64,000 nt of DNA, taken from NCBI RefSeq assembly GCF_023053635.1, contig NC_086173.1:144493197-144557196 (forward strand), written 5' to 3'. A program made the translations under genes and the position numbers. Below the pieces are notes generated by a model, which was not told the DNA's origin, made no database searches, and worked only from the letters and a program-made list of their open reading frames with translations. The stretch comes from Elgaria multicarinata webbii. Its lineage: Eukaryota > Chordata > Lepidosauria > Squamata > Anguidae. Shown piece by piece: positions 56,207 to 64,000 of the stretch; position 1 is the first letter of the stretch, and each line of letters begins with the position of its first letter.

Positions 56207-56517
56207 TTACTCTTCTCAGCCCCTCCCCTGCCCCTTCTCTCCCCTAGCATGCCAGCTTTGGCAACTCATTCCTGGCTTGTAATAAGACACGGCTCCCACC
56301 CTTCCCCAATTAGATTAAGGGTTTCCCCCATATAAAGCTTGGTGATTTGCACAGCTGGCTGTGTACATCTATTTCTCTTTTGCTTTCTGTTGCTTACATA
56401 TGCATTGCATAGATACAAAGTTCAGCCTTTCCCCAACAAGGAAATAAAGCACTTGCCTCTTCCTCCAAGGTGATCTCTCAGAAATAACTTTTCGCTCACA
56501 AACCTCTTTTTCTCCAG

Positions 56518-56561
56518 CTGGAAGAATCACTCAGGTGTCTTCAGCATCTACGCAAAACAAG
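56518..56561 (+). other. Candidate non-coding exon 2 of the 3' gene
   Basis: A 44-nt segment between a strong acceptor 'aacctctttttctccag' (AG at 56516-56517) and the donor AACAAG|GTAACC (GT at 56562-56563). It contains no ATG. If joined to exons 1 and 3, the first ATG of the transcript is that of 60868. Confidence 0.45.
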
Positions 56562-57389
56562 GTAACCAGAGCATCCTAACTTATCTGGGTCTTTTACAAA
56601 ACAGGGCATTTACGAAATGAAACAGATGTTTGGGGCCATGGGGTGGTGTGTGCTTAGCAACCAGCAAGCTTTGCGGACTGGAAGCCCAAGAGAGTTAGCA
56701 GGCAGAAGCTCTTTCGAGGTAGACCCTGGGGGCACTTTCCAGGAGGCCCCACGAAGAATAACACTTCAGCGCTTTTCTCTGGATGCCAGAGCAATCCAGA
56801 GCCTCTCCAGTTTGTCTTTATTTTTTTTAATAAAGTAACGTTTGGGTGAGAAATGGATGGAAAAGACAAGAAACACAGCTGCTGTATGGACCTGAACTTG
56901 CCGATTACGAGTATTGTCTGGGAAAAGATTAGTGATCTTTTTTACACATTAAGGGGAAATGGGCATGCTTTTAAAGATATGGAAATGCACCAGACTAAAT
57001 TGCCAACTCCTTGGGGTGCCTACAACAAAGGTGGGGTGCCTGTGCCTTCCAGATGTTGTCAAACTCCAACTCCCATCAGCCCCAGCCAACACAGGCAATG
57101 GTGAGGGATAATGGAAATTGTAATTTTACAACATCTGGCAACATGTTCCACATCACTGGTGTACATGGATGTATTTTACGAAGTAGCATGGCTCATGGAG
57201 TTGCCCACTCTGACTTGGAAGGGTTTGGGGTCCTTTTTTTTTTTTGCCAGCTTCATCTTCTCCCAGATATGTGAGATCTGATGGTAAATATTTATTTCAC
57301 TACTGAGGGAGGGCAGCATTCTGCACAGGCTCAGAAGCACACTTCTTCATTAAATTAACCTCTGTGTACAGAGGCAGGATAAATATAAA

Positions 57390-57812
57390 CGTGTTCAGAG
57401 GAGGGCAACCAGGATGATCAGGGGTCTGGAAACAAAGCCCTATGAAGAGAGACGGGAAGAACTGGGCATGTTTAGCCTGGAGAAGAGAAGATTGAGGGGA
57501 GACATGATAGCACTCTTCAAATACTTAAAAGGTTGTCACACAGAGGAGGGCCAGGATCTCTTCTAGATCATCTCTGAGTGTAGGACTCGGAATAACGGGC
57601 TCAAGTTAAAGGAAGCCAGATTCCGGCTGGACATCAGGAAAAACTTCCTGACTGTTAGAGCAGTACGACAATGGAACCAGTTACCTAGGGAGGTTGTGGG
57701 CTCTCCCACACTAGAGGCCTTCAAGAGGCAGCTGGACAACCATCTGTCAGGGATGCTTTAGGGTGGATTCCTGCACTGAGCACCCTTCCAACTCCACTAT
57801 TCTATGATTCTA
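57390..57812 (+). repeat. CR1 LINE 3' end
   Basis: 'cgtgttcagaggagggcaac' to 'ccactattctatgattctat'. Close relative of 60243-60820. Confidence 0.9.
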
Positions 57813-58161
57813 TAAACACCTACACTAGTTGTGTAGGCTCCCCACCATGGGCAGTGTTCAAGTCAGCCTGCCTGGGCATGGCCCCCAGGTCTTCTGAGCT
57901 GTGCTCTGGGTCTTCAGAGCTGCTCCAATTGCCATCACATGCCTTAATACAAGCCTGTTTCATCCCTCTGCACTCACTAGCCTTACAGTTTCTAGGAGAC
58001 CATGGGTCTCACTGAAGGCACCAGCCTGTTAAACTAGAGGTAAGACTGCCACCTTTTCTTCCACAGTCTGCTCATTGTTTTTATTAAGTCCAGAGTCCAA
58101 AATTGCCTAACAGCATCACTGTCATCTGGCTTTCTCAGGGTGTGTGCTTGACTTTGCAAAG

Positions 58162-58322
58162 TCCAACCCCCTGCTCAATGCAGGAATCCACCCTAACGCA
58201 TACCTGACAACCATCTGTCAGGGATGCTTTAGGGTGGATTCCTGCATTGAGCAGGGGGGTGGATTCGTTGGCCTTGTAGGCCCCTTCCAACTCTACTATT
58301 CTGTGATTCTATGATTCTATTG
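58162..58322. repeat. Two CR1 3' ends in inverted orientation
   Basis: 58162-58210 is a reverse piece ('caaccccctgctcaatgcag'). From 58203 a forward piece runs to the octamer tail at 58322. The two form an inverted repeat. Confidence 0.75.
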
Positions 58323-58519
58323 GGCAATTGCACTTGGCCCTTGGCAGCGTAGCCCTGGCAAAAGGAATAGCAGGTGTATTGGCTGTTCACAGTCTTCCTT
58401 GTGTGTTTCTTCCTCCAAGCTGGCCCAGGTACCTTACCTTGGGGGGAGAATAGAAGTGGATTTGCTTGCAAAAAGGGGTTGAATAAGCAACAGGGTCTGA
58501 ATATGGGGCAAGGTAACAT

Positions 58520-58602
58520 ATGAATATATGGCTTGCTACTGCTTTAAAGCGCTTTATAACAGTTTTGACAACTGTATATGGAGTGTGTCCTGGGCCCCAA
58601 CA

Positions 58603-58651
<49 letters not shown>

Positions 58652-58985
58652 GTATCCCGCCTTTTGCCCAATGCTGGGCCTCAAGGCGCCCTTACAAAGT
58701 TTAAAATATACATGGGGGGGAGGGAAACAAAACCATAAACAATTAAAAATACACAACAAAATTATAAGACATTAACATAGATAGAGGGCTGGATTATTCT
58801 CCAAAGGCCTGCTTGAACAAAAAAGTTTTAGCCTGCTTCCGAAAACCCATCAAGGAGTAAGCCAGCCTAGCTTCCCCGGGAAGAGAGTTCCAGAGCACCG
58901 GAGCAGCCACCGAGAAGGCCCAAAACAGTTGTCAAAACTGTTATAAAATGCTTTAAGCAGTAGTGTAGTTCCTGCCCTGGAGTGT
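58520..58985. mobile_element. Palindromic MITE interrupted by an L2 tail
   Basis: Left arm 'ctactgctttaaagcgcttt' plus 'aacagttttgacaactgt'. Right arm 'acagttgtcaaaactgtta' plus 'gctttaagcagtagtgtag' (to about 58980). Between about 58603 and 58922 lies a minus-strand L2 3' end with a (TTA)n tail. A related MITE is near 33860-33960. Confidence 0.8.
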
Positions 58986-59296
58986 GTCTGCAGCTCCTTG
59001 GCTCTGCGGTCATCTTTCTGGAGTGTACGAGCTTTTTTAATGATCCATGTGGCTAGATTCCAGGGGCTGCATAGAATCATAGAATAGTAGAGTTGGAAGG
59101 GGCCTATAAGGCCATCAAGTCCAACCCCCTGGATGATCCTGCTTGGCCTCAGGAGTTTGCACTAAGCTAGAGAAAGGTGAATAGATATGGGAGGAGGAAA
59201 GGGGCTTCTTGCTCTTTGATGTTCAAAAGCCACAATGTGCCCTGTGGCACCTTAAAGTCTTGCAAATTTACTGTGTCATAATAAACCTTCATTAAT

Positions 59297-59890
59297 GTGA
59301 CCCTATGGAAAGGAGGACAGGGCTCCTGTATCTTTAACAGCTGTACCGAAAAGGGAATTTCAACAGGTGCCATTTGTATGCATGAAGTACCGGCTGAAAT
59401 GCCCTTTTCATCACAAAGCTGCAGGACCCCTGCCCTATTGTATCTGGTGACATTAGGCAGGGCTCCTGCAGCTTTAACTGTTGTGGTGAAGAGGGAATTT
59501 AACCAGGTGCTGCATGCATACAAATAACACCTTCTGATATTCTCTTTTTCTATATTATTATTATTATTTATTTATATAGCACCATCAATGTACATGGTGC
59601 TGTACAGAGTAAAACAGTAAATAGCAAGGCCCTGCCGCATAGGCTTACAATCTAATAAAATCATAGTAAAACAATAAGGAGGGGAAGAGAATGCCAACAG
59701 GCACAGGGTAGGGTAAGCAGGCACAGGGTAGGGTAAAACTAACAGTATAAAGTCCGCACAACATCAAGTTTTAAAAGCTTTAGGAAAAAGAAAAGTTTTT
59801 AGTTGAGCTTTAAAAGCTGCGATTGAACTTGAATCTGTAACAACTGTTACAGATACGGAAGCCTTGTCCTCCTTTTCATACGGTTGCCCT
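59297..59890. mobile_element. Palindromic MITE split by a LINE tail
   Basis: Left part from 'gtgaccctatggaaaggagg' to about 59552. Right part 'ttgtcctccttttcatacgg' from about 59841. Same family as 6395-6714. The insert (59553-59840) is a LINE tail ('caccatcaatgtacatggtg'). Confidence 0.8.
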
Positions 59891-60242
59891 AGAATGTATG
59901 TTTATAAATTATCTGCCTCTCTATCCATACATCCACAACGCAGGCCTTTCTGCTGCAAAAGTTTTTTCAAAAAAATGTGTCTAATCAGAGGGCCTTTTTA
60001 GCAGTGGCACCCCGGTTGTGGAATTCTCTCCCCCTGATTCCACTTAGCTCCTACATTAGGTGCCTTTCAGTGCCAAATGCAGGCTTTTCTTTTTCAGCAG
60101 GCCTTTTGATGACTCTTGTTTGTTGAATATTTCTGATTTAAATTGTTAGTTGTTGTTATGACCTGCTCCAAGATCACACGTGCTGAGGGGTGTGGTAGAC
60201 ATTTTTATAAATACAAAAAACAAAACAAAACCCTCGTTTTTT

Positions 60243-60820
60243 AAAATGCCATGGGGTGAGGTACTGGTTCCTCTCTATTCGGCCCTGGTTAGGCCTCATC
60301 TAGAATATTGCGTCCAGTTCTGGGCTCCACAATTCAAGAAGGACGCAGAGAAGCTGGAGCGTGTTCAGAAGAGGGCAACGAGGATGATCAGAGGTCTAGA
60401 AACAAAGCCCTATGAAGAGAGACTGAAAGAACTGGGCATGTTTAGCCTGGAGAAGAGAAGATTGAGGGGAGACATGATAGCACTCTTCAAATACTTAAAA
60501 GGTTGTCACACAGAGGAGGGCCAGGATCTCTTCTCGATTCTCCCAGAGTGCAGGACACGGAATAACGGGCTCAAGTTAAAGGAAGCCAGATTCCGGCTGG
60601 ACATCAGGAAAAACTTCCTGACTGTTAGAGCAGTGCGACAGTGGAATCAGCTACCTAGGGAGGTTGTGGGCTCTCCCACACTAGAGGCATTCAAGAGGCA
60701 GCTGGACAACCATCTGTCAGGGATGCTTTAGGGTGGATTCCTGCATTGAGCAGGGGGTTGGACTCGATGGCCTTGTAGGCCCCTTCCAACTCTGCTATTC
60801 TATGATTCTATGATTCTATG
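60243..60820 (+). repeat. CR1 LINE 3' end, well preserved
   Basis: The + frame reads CR1 ORF2 C-terminal sequence ('[20 protein letters not shown]', '[20 protein letters not shown]', '[20 protein letters not shown]') to a stop at 60731. A 3' UTR and three ATTCTATG octamers follow. 5'-truncated. It ends only 28 bp before exon 3 of the 3' gene. Confidence 0.95.
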
Positions 60821-60867
60821 AACAGTCGATTACCTCTGTTCCTTTCAGCCGAACATCCAGGGGAGAA

Positions 60868-60958
60868 ATGGCCTTTCACGAGCGTCTCTCTCGCACTCAG
60901 CAGATACTGCTGGCAATCTTCTGCTTCCCGCTCCTGCCCTTCTATCTCTGCTACTTAT
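60868..60958 (+). CDS. 3' gene, coding exon 1: signal peptide or membrane anchor
   Basis: The exon begins at 60849 after the acceptor 'tacctctgttcctttcag'. ATG 60868 has G at -3 and +4. The exon ends TTAT|GTAAGT (GT at 60959-60960), so the intron is phase 1. It encodes 30 residues: MAFHERLSRTQQ, then the hydrophobic ILLAIFCFPLLPFYLCYL. This is a basic N-terminus plus a core of about 18 residues, as in a signal peptide or an uncleaved anchor. The cysteines around the core end are unusual. Reading through the donor gives a stop two codons later, so the frame is short without splicing. Family not recognised. Confidence 0.65.
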
Positions 60959-61149
60959 GTAAGTAGGAAATGGACATTATCTGGATTATTTTGCACACAT
61001 GCCACATGCTTCACTTCAATCTCAGTGGAGTTGATGTTACGGATGTTTATTAATTTATGTCTATGCTGCAGACTACCCCATGGCAAACAGGCACGGGCAT
61101 AGGATACCACAAAGTTTTTTGCTTTAGGGAGCAATCCTATGGCCTCTCC

Positions 61150-61562
61150 CAACATGAACCTACCCCTACACTACGCTCAACATCCAAGGTCCTCCTCCCA
61201 GTGCCTACTCCGAGGGAAGCTCGGAGGATGGCAACAAGGGAGAGGGCCTTTTCGGTGGTGGCCTCCCAATTATGGATGATCTCCCCGATGAGGCTCGCCT
61301 GGAGCCAACACTGATATCTTTCAGGCGCCAGGTCAAGACTTTTCTCTTCTCCCAGGCATTTAACAGCATATGTTGAGCTTTTTAACTGACTCCTGGATAG
61401 TTGGCATGTAGTCTGTTTTTATGGTTTTAAATTTTTGTAGATTGGTTTTTAAATGTTCAGTGTTTTTAATCTTTGTAAACTGCCCAGGGAGCTTTGGCTA
61501 TGGGGCAGTATATAGATGATGATGATGATGATGATGATGACGACGATGATAATAATAATAAT
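61150..61562 (+). repeat. L2-type LINE 3' end with (GAT)n tail
   Basis: 'ggatggcaacaagggagagg' and 'ccttttcggtggtggcctcc', ending 'cagggagctttggctatggg', then GAT/AAT repeats (61514-61562). Confidence 0.85.
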
Positions 61563-61906
61563 AGAAGAAGAAGAAAGCTGATGAATAAAATCACAAAAGC
61601 GACCTCAGAGGGAAAAGCAGCGGTTTTGTGGCTGAAGCAGGGAGGGGAGGATCCTTCCCCAACTCCACTCCAGAGCTCCAGCTAGGTTATTAAAGCAGCA
61701 GAGGTGGCATTGTGAGTCCCATTGCAATAAAGCAAGGCAAAAGGTTCTGTTAAGGCCAGGTAAGTGACATTGCTGAGAGAGAATAAGGAGGAAAGACGGA
61801 AGAGAGAGATGTAGCCTTGGAGAAGAGAGGAATTTTATTCACATTAGAACACCTATCAGAACTGTTCCTTGTATATGGATTTGTAATAGCTATGATATCT
61901 CTGTAG

Positions 61907-61951
61907 GCTGTGCAAGCAGTGACGACGATAAGGAGACGCCTGACACCACTG
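61907..61951 (+). CDS. 3' gene, coding exon 2
   Basis: A 45-nt exon between 'tatgatatctctgtag' and CTG|GTAAGT (a near-consensus donor; GT at 61952-61953). Phase 1 to phase 1. In the frame set by the previous exon it encodes CCASSDDDKETPDTT, then a split Gly codon. Acidic and Ser/Thr-containing. It could hold a signal cleavage site after CCA-S. Confidence 0.6.
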
Positions 61952-63810
61952 GTAAGTATTTCTCAGGTGAGAAATACTTTTCCTGAATTGTAAACGTTTC
62001 CATGGGGCCAGAGAGGTCTATTTTTGCCTGTGGTTCACTGTGATGCCACAGTGAGTTGCTTGTTATGGCTGGGCCTGTCTAACGGCCTGAATCTGTTGAC
62101 CAGATACAAAAGAGGGCAAGGGTCCTGCAGCTTTAAGTCTTGGGATGTAGAGGGAATTTCATTAGGTGCTGCATGCATACACATGACACCTCCTGAAATC
62201 CTCTTTTCGCTACAACTGTTAATATTTTGGAAACCAAAAAGGAGGACAACATGGTCGGCTCCCAAGGGGGCATGCACACCAACATGTCCAGCCCCTGGGG
62301 GCATGTCCAGCACCAACGGGGCGTGCCCACCTGAACATAGCCTTGGTCACATACCTGATTTTACAGCACACCATTAAGACAAATCTATTCTACATAACAT
62401 CTTAATGTTAAAATCACTGAAATAAAGAACAAGTGAAACATTCAATGTATCTGAAATTAACTTCACTCACGCCTACTTTTGTAGCTTTTGCTGTACTTTG
62501 AAGCTTTGGCTATACTCTGTGTGATACAGTCTCCCCTTCCCTCAAATATATTTTCTGACTGTATCCTTATTCCGCTGCAATGTGCTGCTGCTGTTAATGG
62601 GGCTCACGGCTGGCTGGCTGGCTTTTTTTATTTTTAAATTTCATTTTTTTTAAAAAAAACCTTGTGTATGATAAGATCGTCACAAGTTTCTCTACTCTAA
62701 CAATAGGGTTGGTGTTGTGGGCGGTGGACACTACTTCACCCATTCACACTTCTCACTTATAGCTTCTCAAGGCTTGTGCATTGGCACCACTTCACACATC
62801 CAGACTCTGAACTCCTGTCTACTTCCTGCACAAACATGCAACTCTGAGACTCCCTTTCTAATGCCCTGCATTGCTTGCCAGCACCGTGGAGCTAAGTTAC
62901 TACAGGTGTCTCTGGGTTGTCTGTGCAGCCTCTGTTGTCTCTCTCTCTCTTAAGTCATTGCAGCCAAACCAAAGCCTCCAGCCTCAAACAATCTCCCCCT
63001 CTCTCTCGCTCAGCACTTCTTAGCTAACAATGGGAGATCCCCTTGATGCCAAGGGCTGAAACTTTTCAAGGTGCAAGACCCCAAAGAGGAGGTTTGACAA
63101 CCTGAGTTTGAAGGATATGGCTCCAGTGATTTTTTAAAAATAATAATTTTAAAACCTCAAACTAAAAAAAAATCCTAAAAATCAACAGATGAACAGATCT
63201 GATTTAACCTTGCCATGGCTAAAGCCCTACATAAGAACTATCATGGTGTCAAGTTTCATCTCTTTATCTTTAAAAATGACAGAGATGTAAGCATTTTTGT
63301 TAATTCCCATAAAAGTAGAGCTGCCCTTTGGGTGGGGAGGATGGGGAAAATCTCGATTTTTCTTCAAATTTCATAATTCCCCCGCTTCCTGGATTTGTTA
63401 CCAAAATTCTTAACAAATCCAGTTTTTTCCTGTCATATGTTCACCCTACAAAGAGCCCTGTCTTCCTTTTCATATGGTCACCCTACTATTGTTCTCATTT
63501 TACAAATGAAGGTGAACACTTTTAAGCCATTCAAGCAGAGCACAGTGGAGGTGACAATATTAATTTATTTGTTTACCTTCCGAACTGTCCAATAGCTGAA
63601 GCTCTATGGGCAATATAAAACAACAATCTCAGTCTGTGTCTCCCAAGTCCAGGTCTTTAAGCATGCACTAACTTTTAAATGATTTGGAAATTTGGTTCTG
63701 CCTCAAGTTAGAGAGTTTGGAGAAACAACTCATGGGTTCCTTTCTGCCCATGCAATTTTAAATCCTCTCTTTTCCCAGCCTTTGAGATACTCTTTTCTTT
63801 GTTTAAACAG
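61952..63810 (+). other. Intron of the 3' gene: what it holds
   Basis: Holds a remnant of the 320-bp palindromic MITE family (about 62100-62250), a remnant of its end (63428-63487, 'tccttttcatatggtcaccc') and an L2 tail on the - strand (63567-63625). The rest is not recognised; a short extra exon could be missed. Confidence 0.45.
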
Positions 63811-63873
63811 GCCAGACAGCTGAAACGTTCAATGATGGGCAGCAGCCGGCTGTTACCTCTGAGTCCAACCTAA
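63811..63873 (+). CDS. 3' gene, coding exon 3 (gene continues beyond the window)
   Basis: A 63-nt exon between 'tactcttttctttgtttaaacag' and CTAA|GTATGT (GT at 63874-63875), again phase 1 to phase 1. It encodes QTAETFNDGQQPAVTSESNL after the split Gly. Hydrophilic, with Ser/Thr/Gln/Glu, as in a mucin-like stalk. Read-through would meet a stop after two more codons. The donor suggests further exons to the right. Confidence 0.55.
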   Translation, partial: ARQLKRSMMGSSRLLPLSPT

Positions 63874-64000
63874 GTATGTAATGTGTAAACCAATGAATGT
63901 TAAAAAAATATAAAATACAAATGCTGTAAGCATGACCTTGGTAAGAAAAGCTGCTCAATATCAAAAGCTTGTTCAGAAGGTTTCTAGAAATCAAATTGTC

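Larger units (their letters stand above)
54744..60848 (+). other. 5' introns of the 3' gene: what they hold
   Basis: Hold CR1 on both strands (55147-55850 minus, 55838-56206 plus, 57390-57812 plus, 58162-58322 both, 59070-59133 minus, 60243-60820 plus), a hAT-like MITE remnant (about 57030-57160), a MITE with an L2 inside it (58520-58985) and a split palindromic MITE (59297-59890). From 56562 to 57030, nothing beyond the exon is recognised. Confidence 0.5.

Noticed and set aside
58387-58738. Poly-Asn and poly-Leu open frames (and poly-Asp/Asn at 61494, poly-Tyr/Ile at 36544)
   Set aside because: Produced by trinucleotide tails of L2 elements.
60180-60731. 183-aa open frame with clear protein-like sequence
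   Set aside because: It is the end of CR1 ORF2 and is followed by the CR1 3' UTR and octamer tail. Not a host gene.
1-64000. Retroviral or other LTR element, Polinton, or viral gene
   Set aside because: No paired long terminal repeats and no gag, pol, envelope or capsid-like frame was recognised. All reverse transcriptase traces are of non-LTR LINE type.

Overview
The window is nuclear DNA from a land vertebrate, most likely a squamate reptile (lizard). The evidence is the repeat content: many CR1 LINE 3' ends finishing in the ATTCTATG octamer, L2-type LINE tails (the 'accgcccaatagccgaagctctctgggcggttcac' type, usually followed by a TTTA, AAT or GAT microsatellite), tRNA-derived SINEs and many palindromic MITEs. 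There is no bacterial-style organisation and no CRISPR, rRNA or functional tRNA. Species cannot be fixed from this sequence.

The first 45 kb is a tandem array of four C2H2 zinc-finger genes, all on the + strand, called ZNF-1 to ZNF-4 here (working names). Each has a GC-rich first exon and promoter (about 4.48, 16.25, 30.55 and 41.18 kb), an intron of 1.9-3.8 kb, and one 3' exon carrying the whole reading frame (8394-9338, 18677-19690, 34276-35412, 43614-44633). The proteins have 8, 8, 9 and 8 finger units, built as two copies of the same four-finger module separated by a basic linker. ZNF-1/ZNF-2 form one sister pair and ZNF-3/ZNF-4 the other. No KRAB, SCAN or BTB domain was seen.

The most interesting signal is a shared promoter signature. 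Each ZNF promoter has a CTCF-like core (CCASYAGRKGGC type), then 50-81 bp later a TTGAGCTTCCTGGGTCAG block, then a CCTCCATTG block. A fifth copy lies at 49.22-49.38 kb on the opposite strand, with no zinc-finger gene downstream of it. Four forward CTCF-like sites at promoters facing one reverse site at the edge of the array resembles clustered protocadherin architecture. It suggests a chromatin loop around the array, or an inverted promoter relic.

The last 10 kb contains part of a different + strand gene found by splice signals rather than by long ORFs. It has a TATA-box promoter (54640), two non-coding exons, and three short in-phase coding exons (60868-60958, 61907-61951, 63811-63873). These encode a signal peptide or membrane anchor followed by an acidic Ser/Thr-rich segment, and the gene runs off the window. 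I do not recognise the family.

The rest is introns and intergenic DNA filled with CR1, L2, SINE and MITE copies, several nested in one another.
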